Source: Whalleya microplaca (lineage: Eukaryota; Ascomycota; Sordariomycetes; Xylariales; Xylariaceae). Taken from it: a DNA stretch of 64,000 nucleotides. Below are positions 25,438-36,231 of the stretch, piece after piece. The notes below the pieces were generated by a model, which was not told where the DNA came from, did no database searches, and worked only from the letters and a program-made list of their open reading frames with translations. Within the stretch, counting starts at the first letter, position 1. Each line of letters opens with the position of its first letter. The translations under genes and the position numbers were made by a program. The stretch covers positions 248,001-312,000 of the forward strand of contig MU385715.1 of assembly GCA_022497155.1 (NCBI GenBank), given 5' to 3'.

Positions 25438-26966
25438 ATGAGGCTAATCAACTGCCACTCGCTACAGCTACAAGAATTCCATGGGCGAAATGTGCCATAT
25501 TACGCCATTTTATCGCATACCTGGGATGACGAGGAGGTCAGCTTCGAAGATTTTGGTGGTGACGACAGACGGCGAAGGACAATGAGGGGATGGGATAAAA
25601 TCCAAAATACTGCCCAGGCGACGTTAAAGTATGGCCTGTGGTATTGTTGGGTTGATACGTGTTGCATAGACAAGAGAAGTAGCACAGAATTATCCGAGGC
25701 CATCAATTCCATGTTCACGTGGTATCGCAAAGCACAGGTTTGCTTTACATACCTCGCCGATTTCGACAGCTCAAAGCCAGAGACTCTGTCAGCTTGCCGC
25801 TGGTTTACGCGAGGCTGGACACTACAAGAATTCATAGCGCCATCAAGACTTAAATTCTACGATAGAGACTGGAACTTCTACGACACCAAGATAGCGCTTC
25901 GCGAGGAACTCTCGGAAATTACTGGTGTTGACCCCAGGATTTTTTCCAACGAGGAACCTTACCACAATCTCGAAGCAGTTTTGAAAAATCTACCTGTTTG
26001 CCAAAAGATGTCTTGGGCAGCAAAACGTGAGGTCAAACACGAAGAGGACATTGCCTACTGCCTTCTTGGCCTCTTTGGGGTCAATATGCCCTTGCTCTAC
26101 GGCGAGGGTGGGGAGAAGGCATTCCTGCGGTTGCAGGAAGAGATCATCAAGAACTATAGTGATCTCACAATACTTGGCAAGGGTATGACAGGGCGATCGG
26201 GTCCTATATCCTGGCACGATCACCCAAGTCTTTCGCGAAAGCAGGTAAAATCCAACTCATACAGTCCCACCATTATAATCCAGACTTGCAGGTGACTAGT
26301 AAGGGATTGCGGATTCGTACGCGTCTTCGAAGCACCGGCTATCCGGACGGCTACCTCTTAAGTCTCGAGTGCTTCAATACAGAACACCCAATGAAATACG
26401 AAACTCTAGGAATCATGCTTCATTCGAAAAGTATGGACATGTATTACCGTGAGTTTCCTCGGAATCTCTCAAAGACCATAGATTATCTCAAAGAATCGTT
26501 AGCTAAGGAGGAAACCATATATCTTCTTGACAACATGTTAGATAAGGCGCCGTTAAGGCCACCGTCACCCTTCAGGAAGTTTATCTTCAACTACGCGTCT
26601 GTGTCTGATATAGTACACCTGGAGTACGCGGAACCTACCAGTCGTTGGGATGAAAAGTCTATAGTGTTCTATGTTGGCGATACTGTCCATTTCACGGGGA
26701 TCCTCAAGTTTATTGTGAAAAGGGAGCCGAAGCACACCTTTGCCGTTGTATGTGGCTTCTCTGGAGAGAATATACTCTGGGCAAGTCTCGTGGGCGACTG
26801 GTCAGACCTACTCCTTTGGCGCGGAGTTTTAGATCGTGACTTGGACTGTGTGCGATACCATGCAGACGCGAATACTAAAGTAGCCCTCGAAGGGTACGGA
26901 CCTCTTTCTCTGTCTATTGTAAGGGATGGAGGGATCGTCGAGTTCAGAATGGAGATTTCAAAGTGA
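25438..26966 (+). CDS. HET-domain protein (HET-E-type vegetative incompatibility family)
   Basis: Exons are 25438..26244 and 26292..26966 (intron 47 bp, GT-AG), giving 493 residues. The N-terminus has the HET domain in its usual order: MRLINCHSLQLQEF, YYAILSHTW at 22-29, YCWVDTCCIDKRSSTEL at about 70-85, and RGWTLQEFIAPSRLKFYD at about 125. The distal block EDIAYCLLGLFGVNMPLLYGEG follows. After the splice (SRKQ|VTSKGLRIRTRL) comes a C-terminal half of mixed strand-type sequence typical of HET-E/HET-D-like single-domain members. No NACHT, WD40 or membrane segment is present, so this is a HET-only protein. In the family, the HET domain triggers cell death on recognition of non-self, but most paralogues are uncharacterised. 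The gene sits in AT-richer DNA. The chosen start is the first ATG in frame and begins with the canonical MRL. Confidence 0.9.
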
Positions 26967-28083
26967 AATTCAACGAGTTGTGATGTTTGAAGACTACGTA
27001 AGACATCTAGGTCCTGCCAATCACATTTCTATAACTAGTACAATGAACACGCGAACAATCTATCCTGACATCTTAGTTAACCTTTAGAAATTACCATAGT
27101 AATTATTTCAGATACTTTTTATGATTACTAATGCCAGGCCAAACTTGCCTACTCTATTGTTGGGAGACATGTATTCTCAGGAGAACCTTCTCAGGAGAAC
27201 CTGTCCTGAGGTGGGTTTTTATCTCTAAGGTTTGTTCATACACCACTTGATCTACGAGGGACAGCTGGGACCGCCTGTCCATCTTGATCCAGTCCCACCG
27301 GGTTATAAGCCTGTTGCCGACCAATTTCGAGAAATTTGGCTCCTCACCGTGCTTGTCCGGATTACCTCTTGGCGTATCTAAGATAGTTAGCAGTCTCTAG
27401 GCCTTCTAGCTAGTAGGTATGTCTAACATCCTAGGAAGTCAAAGCGCCTACATCTAGGTGCGGTTAGGATTTTGTATGTCTAAGGATTCTGTATTTTTCA
27501 TGGTATGTTTCCATCCGATTACAACACTCAGATGTATTCCTTGGGTCGATATTCCCCAACTCTGGAGTGCTTTAGGTTAAATCGTGTCTGAAATATTATA
27601 GTCAATTCCATCAACGACGCTCAATCGTCATAAACTTTGTGTTCTGGTCCTATATTTCTCGAATGGTGGAGCATCTGTTTCTACAGGAAGCTCAGCCTCA
27701 TTCTATCCCTCAGGTATACTCTCATTTAAGATCATCCTGGTCAGCCTGTTAAGATGCAATTGCATCCTTCTGGCTTGGCTTCTACCGGTTCGAACCGCAG
27801 TTGGGCGTCGTTGTCTGTTGTCATGCTAGGCTTCGCTTGCTTGCTCTGTTATAAGGAGACACATAAGTTCCTTAAGACAATATGTCTGGTACATCTTATC
27901 GAAAAAGTGTATATTTATAAACAAGGAATGATGATGACAAATATTCTTAGTGAACCTTTTATTTGTTTATAGACAAGCCTCTCATTATGTACTCTTAATA
28001 CTATTGGCAAACTACAAGTCATGATATTCAAAGATACGGCACCAATATCTCATACTCACATACCTTGAACTAGCTACCTCTTA
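26967..28083. other. Intergenic between HET gene and PL4 lyase gene
   Basis: About 1.1 kb with no supported gene. It holds a perfect 14-bp tandem duplication (27174-27201). A protein-like but isolated open stretch of about 47 codons lies near 27222-27381. Both flanking genes end here, so it is 3'-flank on both sides. Confidence 0.4.
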
Positions 28084-30758
28084 TTAACTCAACTCCAGTC
28101 TTAGTGCATCGTACTGTACATAGACGGAAGGGGGCAAGACCGCGCTTTCGTAATCCGTCGCATTGAACGGCAAGCTCAAGACGATCTCGTTCTCACCCTC
28201 TTTGAGTATGGAGAGATCGAAGACGAACTTTTTCGCCACGTTGTAGCAGATGACTGCAGAACGTACCGCGCACGAGCTACTATGATACCATCTACATGCG
28301 CACGATCGTTAGCCACAACCACTTTCACCAGATAATACAGATTTTCACGCGAAACACTCACGGGATGATCCAAGGTTCAAGGTCCTTGCCATTGACGCTC
28401 ACGGTGTATGCAAGATTAGCATGGGGCTCCGACGCATTGAAGACATCGGTGTTACCGGCGGCAGTCTTAGCGCCAGCCAGCTGGACCGTGAAGGTAGCCA
28501 GCTGCGCGTTCTCCAGCTGGGCACTCTCCAGATCGAACAGCACGGTCCAATTATTAACATTGCCATCTCCGTAATACTCCTCGGAGCGCAGGGCGTTCGC
28601 GTAGCCGCCGAACACGCTCCAGTGGACGTAGTTCAGGTCGCGGGCGGGGTCGTCCTCGCCGACGCGGAACCGCACGCCCGCCGGGAACTCGTCCACGAAG
28701 TCGTACACCGCCCAGTACACGCGGTACTCCTCCGGGTGCAGCGGGTGCGCCGCCTCGCGCGCGTACCCGTGCCGGTACTCGCCGCTGCTCTTGTCCGGCG
28801 TGCCGATGCGGAAGATCTCCTGCCCCGCGCGCTCCTCGGCCCACGTCGCCTGCGTCGTCGTCGTCGTCGTTGACCCGCTGGCGGCCACTTCGATGTCGTC
28901 CTGGACGTACTGCCCGAACACGCCGGCCGCGTAGATCGTCAGGCGGTACGTGTCTGCCTTCACGCGCGGGATGGTGGCGTGTCCGTCCGCGTCGATCTCG
29001 GCCCAGTACTGGTATGCGTTGGTGTCGAACGCGTTGTCCTGGAAGTCTACGCCGTTCTGCGCGAGCACGGCAATTGGGTTCTCTGCATTCTCGGGCAGGT
29101 CCACTTGCAGCTCGAAAGTGCCGCGCTCCTTGCTGGTCACGTAGTTGGGCACGTGTTCCGCGATGGAGTCGTAGAACTCGGCATTCCATTGCGGGTCGGC
29201 ATATTGCGCAGCATCCTCGCGCAGGACGGCTAGGTCGGCACCGGCTGGGAAGTGGTTGAAGTAGAAGTATTGCTAGTTCTGTCAGTGGAAGGCTGATATA
29301 GGTAGCAGCGCCGTGGGTAAGGGGCTAGACTGACAGGGCCGAACGTCCGGTCAAATCCATTTGTGATGTTCGGCTGTTTAGGAAGCCGTTAGTAAGTTTG
29401 ACAGTTGGGTTACAGATGGTCGGCTTGCCGTTTGATCCCCATGGTGGTTTGAAACTAATGACGGGGTTAGCGGCCTTACCAAGCATTCATAATTGTGCCG
29501 TATGATCACCAACCCATGTAATTGTAAACGATTCCATCGACTATTAGATCCGAGTGTAATGGACCGCCGAAATACGTTTCTTTTGTGTTCATAACCAACC
29601 ACTGCAACCGTAGCTGTTAGAAACGTGACCTAGTGAAGTCTTCGAACTGGGTCTGAATAGCGCCATCCGTATCATGAGCTGACCGCTCATTGGACGGCTT
29701 TTAAATGAGAATATTACCTGGCGAGAATAACAACGAGAGAACATATGATTTTGAAATTTACATACAGCACCGAATGTCGAGTTATCCGATATTTGAGAAC
29801 CATCTGCGTACCTATGTAATGTCAGCTTGACTGCTTGGGTACTTGAGTAATCAATACATATCAACTAACATTCCATGAGTATCATGGTTTCTCCAAGTGT
29901 CCTGGAAGGTATATTTCGTGAAATAGTCTGCTTCTTGTTGTACATATGGATCATCGGGAGTATTTCCCATATACCAAGTAGCATCTATAGAGCTTCGTGA
30001 TTAGTATATTTCTTCACCATAAGTCTGTCACGTGAAGGGGCCCGCAGACCGTCCCTTAACTTCAGAGACAATATTGAATTGGCGTGGAGATGTGTGATCA
30101 CGAGTAAGAGTTACTTACCCTGAACTACAACCTCGTTTGCCTTGGCTCCATCACCAGGGAGTGGTGCATACTGGATTTCGTTGGTCAGAAGATGCGTCCA
30201 TATGTTGGAGTTTGGCCGGAAGAGCGTTCGGAACTCTTGAAGGTTGCGCAAGAATGGCGCGGACTCGTTGTAGTACGCGAGACGCGAGAATGCATGCAGG
30301 CCAGTCTCACCATCCCTGAGAAACCAATATTGCTCAAGAGTTTGCCCGGTAGCTGTGTAGGTGTCAGACATTTTGATGCCGCCATAACTAGTCCCACTTG
30401 AGTCTACGCCGGAATATAGCTCGTAGGTTGGTTGCGTTGATCCGGGCGTCCAAAAGCCATTTGGTGTACTACATTTGGCCCATTCAGCAAGGTATTATCC
30501 TCCCCATATTCATGTAATCACTTACCAGTAACAATCTAAATAGAGCACGCCTGTAGATCCGGAGGGTGTACCAAGTAAGTTCTGTCCGTCTAAGGATAAC
30601 GCGTCCATTGCGCCGGACGCCTTGTCAACGCGCGTGTATAACCGGTCATTCTCAATAACAAGCTGTGATGCATCTTCCGTTGCAATAACTTTTGCAAACA
30701 CGCGCGGAGAAAAGGATAAAATAATCCAAGATAAGCTGGAGAAAGACCTGAGCAACAT
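28084..30758 (-). CDS. rglB: Secreted rhamnogalacturonan endolyase, polysaccharide lyase family 4
   Basis: Cleaves the rhamnose-galacturonate backbone of pectin (rhamnogalacturonan I) by beta-elimination outside the cell. Nine exons give 671 residues: 30758..30526, 30468..30119, 29984..29870, 29811..29766, 29601..29514, 29454..29429, 29373..29335, 29272..28362 and 28291..28084. All joins keep the frame and rebuild continuous PL4 sequence, for example DCYCTPNGFWTPGS, NHDTHGMYADGS, YNYMVSNHHGDQTPNIT and FDRTFGPQYFYFNHFPAG. The N-terminus is a signal peptide (MLLRSFSSLSWIILSFSPRVFA). The catalytic beta-sandwich covers the first two-thirds, followed by the FnIII-like and CBM-like C-terminal modules. 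The intron at 29374..29428 appears to use a GC donor; a 40-bp GT alternative would insert five residues. The large eighth exon is much more GC-rich than the exons before it. The symbol follows Aspergillus usage. Confidence 0.92.
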
Positions 30759-33145
30759 CTTGCCTCAGCTTCACAATGACGATCACTTGTGATACCTAGA
30801 GATGAAAACCTACCGTGCAATCAAGTTTAATAATGCAGCCTGGGTTACCTAAATTGACAATCTATAGACAATATTCGGGCATGTCTTAGAGCGAGCTCCT
30901 ATACTACTCAGTAGTATTTGGAGCATCTCGGCTTTCTTCCCCAGGTTATTATTCCGCATCCTAAGCACTCTATGGAGATGAGATGTGGGGGAACATGCGG
31001 GGAAGAGGCTAATATGAGGAACAAAAGCTTCGTTTAACTCATAAAGCTAGGCTCTATCATACCTAGTATATAGTCGCGAGAATAAGTATACATAGATATC
31101 AGAGGAGGAATTCGGTTCTCGGCAAAATAACGAGCGAAAAAGCTGCGGATGCAGTTACGCAGGTCGTCTAATACTCTACTACTACTGCATAAACCATCGT
31201 GGGGTCCCGAGATTTGGAGTTGGTGTAAGTGAAAGTGCCATCATTGACGGGAGCACGATGTTGTGAAGCTACCTATGAGTTTCCTTGGACAATAGAGTGT
31301 GACAGCATTCCCAGTAGACTGGCAGGACTGGCAGGACTGGCTGACTGGACATGTTGGACATGCTTGTGTGGACCGGAAGGACGCAGGCAGAACGCAGGCT
31401 GAGAATCATGTCGATCATTTGCGGTTGTAACAGGTGATCACCAAAATAGTCGGTGGCTCAGATGATGTTAGCGAGCATCCGCAGACTGCAACAACATCAA
31501 ATTCTTTGCGAACACCGCATTCTTCTCTCCCTTGTCCAGTCAATCAGCTGAGTCCACATACCTAGAGAGGAAGAGAGAGTTGGAGCAGGTAGTAGTGTTG
31601 TTGGATGATGATGCCGCTAGGACAGACGGAACGGGCAATAGAGGGAGTATATCCACCGGATATATGACGACGGCTTGCATGTTGTTGGCTATCACAACAT
31701 AGATGGAAGGCTCGTACATGGCCGCAGGGCCGGAGGGATCGTAAACTTTATAAGTCAAGTGTAGACAATAGTCAAGTGTACTACCAACAACCTCCTTACC
31801 TAGGGAGTATAGTGAATTACTTGCAGTAATTTAGCGCCTTACATTACATCGTCCTATTTGTAGTAATCCGTATGTATGCATGTACACAGGTACGGAATAC
31901 GGCTAGCCGCATACCGAACTAGTGGTCATAGTCGCACAGCGCTAAACCGTAAGCGCCCATATGTTTTTAGAGGCTACCCTGCTAGGCAGGCTAGGTAAGG
32001 TGCCTGACATCAGGCCCCAGAAAATTAGGGCTGGGGCTGGCTACTGCATAGTAAAGATGCATCTCATCCAATCTGCTCCTTATCTAAGGAAAACCTGTTT
32101 CATCCTTTGGTTGGCGAAACGGTCCCTGAACGTCCCACTAAAACGAAAAGCTCAACTTGTCGCGTTTGGAAAACGAGAAAAGAGAAAAGGGGCCAAGGGT
32201 CCCCAGCATTCTCAGCGTGCCCAGCGTTCCACGGGGTAACAGTTATACTGCGCACATACATACATAAACTACATAACACTGCAGATATGTTGCTGCTGTT
32301 ACCGCGGCTTGCGCCCATGTGGCAGAGAGGCAAGAGGAATATTTCTTTGCACACGCATGAGATGAGAGTTGGAACCCGTGAGGTTGGCTGCAGCTTGTGA
32401 CCCCGACAATTCGAAAGTTCGAAAACGGCGATGGCTCAGAAGATCTGCCCAAGGGTGGCGGAGATCCAGGTGGAACGCGTGCCCGGGAATTATCATGTTT
32501 AATTCCTTATGCGTTGAGGCGCCATGGCGCAAAAAAACCTCCGCTTGGCTTTCCTGCTTTATGCGACACGGGGCCAGCATGAGAATCGCTCCCTGTTCTG
32601 AAACATCACACAACCCTATCAGATTTCCCAGCCAGGCCTTCTGCCACAGGCTCGACCCGGCATGTACTGTCCAGCTGCTCATCCCTTTCCTCCTTCGTCT
32701 AGCCAGCGCATCACCAATCACCAAGTGCCGCGATCGTCTGTCCAGATGCCCAGCTCCTGCCCAGGCAGGCCAGGGAGCACCGCTGCTGGCTCGGCTCGAG
32801 TCACACCTGTCACCAGGGCTGTGTCACTGACTGTATGTACCAGCCCTGTGAGTAAGCGGATCTTCCGATCTCGAGACGCCCCTTGCTTCCATGCTTGTAA
32901 TCTTGTTAATCTTGTTCCGTGACTGGCATTTCAGAGGGAACCATTGTGATTGTCATGGCCCATACCCTCCTTAATATGCCTCTATTGGACCGAGAAGAAG
33001 ACCCTTCCATCCGATCAAGTGCTTAGCTACCTACCCTCCTTTATTTACTTAAAGCTTTCCTCTCGTAACTGTTGACTTTCTGGAAAAGTCCGTACGAGCC
33101 AGTCTGAACATACTCGTACTCTGTTCACCGTAATAATACCTGACC
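30759..33145. other. Shared upstream region of the PL4 and GH76 genes
   Basis: 2.4 kb between two divergently transcribed secreted enzyme genes, with no supported gene. An imperfect repeat of CTGGCAGGA units lies at about 31318-31340. A TTATTTACTTAAA element at about 33041 is a TATA candidate for the GH76 gene. Open frames on both strands at 32300-32830 overlap each other and lack family resemblance. Confidence 0.4.
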
Positions 33146-34327
33146 ATGGTCTCTACATCCTTTGTAGGCGGGCTCGCTGCCCGCGCCGTCTTCTTAATGT
33201 CTAGTCATATTACCAACCGCGCTGACCAGGCGACGTACAAGTCCGAGACTGTTGATGCCCTCAAGACTCTGCAAACGTGGTACAACGGCAACACTGGTCT
33301 CTGGGACACCACCGGCTGGTGGAATAGCGCCAACTGCCTGACCGTGTTGGCCGACTACGCCGCCTTGGACGCCGTGGGGTCGGCCACCCTGAATATCCCG
33401 GGAATCCTCCAGAACACCTACGAACAAGCCCAGAAGACCACGGTTCAGGCGACAAAGAAACTATCGACAGCAGGCCTGCCCACCTCCTCGTACACCAGGG
33501 TATCAAAGGTATCAAAGAGAGACGCAATCACCAAGAGGGGTTTTGACAACTTCCTCAACGACTACCTCGATGACGAAGGCTGGTGGGCTCTGGCCATGAT
33601 CCACAGCCATGATATTGGCGTCATGGGTCTCGGGGATCAGCAATATCTCCAAGCCGGAGTGGAGATCTTTGAGGATATGAAGAAATGGAACTCCTCCTGC
33701 GGCGGTATCTACTGGAGCAAGGTGACTAATTACACTAATGCTATCGCCAACGAGCTCTACTTCAGCGTGGCGGCGTCTTTGGCCAACCGCATACCCGCTC
33801 AAAAGGATTACTACGTCAACATCGCCAACACCCAATGGAACTGGTTCAAGAACAGCGGACTCATCAACAAGGATAATCTAATCAACGATGGACTGACGGA
33901 CGACTGCAAGAACAACGGCATGCAGACGTGGACGTACAACCAGGGCGTCATCCTAGGTGGCCTGGTGGAACTTAATGCAGCCACTGGCGATGCCTCTCTC
34001 CTCGATGAGGCCAAGGCCATCGCCTCCGCCGCTATCAGCAAGCTCTCCAAGGACGGTGTCCTCTTCGAGGGCTGCGAGCCCAACTGCGGAAGCGATGGCT
34101 CCCAGTTCAAGGGTGTCTTCATGCGGAACCTGGGCTATCTACAGCGGGCGGCGCCGATGGAGGCCTTCAGGAACTTCCTCCTCAACAACGCCGATGCCAT
34201 CTGGGCCAACAACCGCAACCAGAACAACGAGCTCGGCGGCACCTGGAATGGCCCCTACACGAACGCGACGGCGGGCACGCAGAGCTCGGCCCTGGATGTC
34301 CTCGTGGCGGCTGCCCGGGTGGCTTGA
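33146..34327 (+). CDS. GH76 alpha-1,6-mannanase-like glycoside hydrolase
   Basis: Member of glycoside hydrolase family 76, which includes bacterial endo-alpha-1,6-mannanases and the fungal Dfg5/Dcw1 wall proteins. Single exon, 393 residues. Family landmarks in order: LQTWYNGNTGLWDTTGWWNSA near the N-terminus, LDDEGWWALAMI with the paired catalytic aspartates at 142-143, and NELYFSVAASLANR. QTWTYNQGVILGGLVEL and QFKGVFMRNLGYL follow, together forming the (alpha/alpha)6 barrel. The N-terminus is only weakly hydrophobic and not a clear signal peptide, so a short upstream exon or a downstream start is possible. The C-terminus ends directly after the barrel with no GPI signal, unlike Dfg5/Dcw1. 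Expected to act on alpha-1,6-mannan. It is divergent to the PL4 lyase. Confidence 0.88.
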   Translation: MVSTSFVGGLAARAVFLMSSHITNRADQATYKSETVDALKTLQTWYNGNTGLWDTTGWWNSANCLTVLADYAALDAVGSATLNIPGILQNTYEQAQKTTVQATKKLSTAGLPTSSYTRVSKVSKRDAITKRGFDNFLNDYLDDEGWWALAMIHSHDIGVMGLGDQQYLQAGVEIFEDMKKWNSSCGGIYWSKVTNYTNAIANELYFSVAASLANRIPAQKDYYVNIANTQWNWFKNSGLINKDNLINDGLTDDCKNNGMQTWTYNQGVILGGLVELNAATGDASLLDEAKAIASAAISKLSKDGVLFEGCEPNCGSDGSQFKGVFMRNLGYLQRAAPMEAFRNFLLNNADAIWANNRNQNNELGGTWNGPYTNATAGTQSSALDVLVAAARVA

Positions 34328-36231
34328 TTTGCATGGTTTTTGCATTATTGCGTGGTTTACTACATACATACATACATTAGGCGCGCGGGCTTCATTTGAT
34401 ACCATTTCTGCAACAACAAAACTTCATCTAGGGAGTCACAGACGGTTAAAGGGTTCTGTGTTGGCGTTTTCGGGCTGGGAACTAATTGCTGCTGGCACCA
34501 TGTTTTTGCCGCCGGTAGGATGGGAATACCTATTACTTACTGTCTATCGCTCATCAGCAGCTGGTGGACACGGGAAACATACACCTGGGATTTGCTGCCT
34601 CAGTGGCGCCACAGACTGCGACAGTTACATTAACGATGTCATGATCTTTTTCTTAGCGTTTTACTTATACCTATGTGCCGACATCATCGGCACCGACGAT
34701 CTGCCCTAAGCTTCTTCTTGCCCTGAGAGATAAATTACATACATACTATAATAGAAATTCTGCTGCGTGTACCTTCTCTCTGCCTGCCTCTCTTGGTTGG
34801 ATGCCCAACAAAAAAAAGTTGTGACTTATGTATGTAGTATGCGACTCATGTGCTTCCGCTCTCCACGGTTGGCCCGATTCGGTCGATCGCGGCGCACCCG
34901 TGATGGTGATTGATGATCGTCGGCAATCTCCCCCATTATTTTAACCGGGGGCCTATGCCGCCTCACCGGGACCGTCTCGAATAGCCTTTGGGGCAGAACG
35001 ACGTGCATACCTCATAGACATCCCGCTAGACGGTGAAGATCGACAGCGAGGTCACCATTTGCCTGCCTGCCTACACTATTTACACTACTCACGCTAACTT
35101 ACGTACATACATACATCTAGATAGACTATCGACTCCGCTGTAGTAATGCCGAGGTCATCCGCCCGGCGGAGATATTCATCCCCATGCATACATCATGTGT
35201 TGTGCGTACGCATGTGGGCTGAAGACTCAGAGGGAAAAACAAGTGCTCATTCCCATTCCCTGAGATGAAGCAAAAGTACACACATACCTATGCACGCATG
35301 TAAGTAAACAGACACGTGGAGGCTGCCGCCCATGCAGGATGCAACGCGCACGCAATCTCGGGCGCGGTGCCTGCATGGATGACATGCGGATTAGGCAAGC
35401 CCAATTTACCCTCGGCACATACACATATTCACACACACACACACACACACGATTATATATAAATATAAATATATATTTACATATATGAATGGGAGGGGGG
35501 TACAGCATCGCCCTCTCCTCACATGGTCCGTGGCTGACCTCGTTCTAACCACCTATTTCATCTATTCATCTATATCGGTATATATCTAAATGAAACCGGG
35601 CAGAGCTAGCTAACCAACCAACCAACCCGCCAGCGCGTGCTGCTTTGTCACTGCGTAATGTGCCCATCTCGCACGCCGCAGGTGTCCAATTACCACCCCC
35701 TCGAGGCTCCGCAGCCGGTTTTCTTGGGGTTTTCCGTCTGCGGCCGCGTCTGTCGCGTGAGCTATGCTCACTCGTGTAACTGTGTCTGGCCAGCTGTTTA
35801 AACATTCACCGCTCGGTTTCAGCTCCGGACGAATCTCGGGTAGGTAGGCTTGGGTGTTTAAGTTTGATATTGGTCAGTAATTACACGGCTACCACTGTTG
35901 ACGTAGGTGGACAAGGAATCGAGAAGTAGAAACAGAAAAAAAGGTCGTGTGACTCGAGTGAGTCAATCTTGTGAAGGGTTATGCAATCTGCCTTCATCTG
36001 GTGGCTTGCAGGATGTTGTCCTCATTACACAATGATGAGAAAGGTCTGGATCTTGAGAAGTACTATTGATTTTGATTGGCTATGTTCCAAGACTCTATAT
36101 CTGAGAGAATGCAGGTAAACATAATTTGGTAAACGCTATTTCCGCCTCTGTTACCAATGTAGATACGCACGAGAACAGGGGCAATCACGGCGAGAAACAA
36201 CGCTTCAAACAACTCGAGTCCTGGGCCCTCT
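34328..36231. other. Intergenic between GH76 gene and PRP22
   Basis: 1.9 kb, with 3' flank on both sides. It contains a CA dinucleotide run (about 35430-35450) followed by an AT-rich TATAAATAT stretch, an ACATACAT tract near 34360-34375, and a short CCAA repeat near 35611. No gene supported. Confidence 0.45.

Noticed and set aside
28554..29259. Arg-rich open frames on both strands within the PL4 gene
   Set aside because: GC-driven shadows of the PL4 large exon.
31318..31345. CTGGCAGGA short tandem repeat
   Set aside because: Only two to three imperfect units; too short to list as a separate repeat.
32299..32830. Two open frames of about 140-150 codons on opposite strands
   Set aside because: They overlap fully, which usually means neither is real. 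No recognisable motif.
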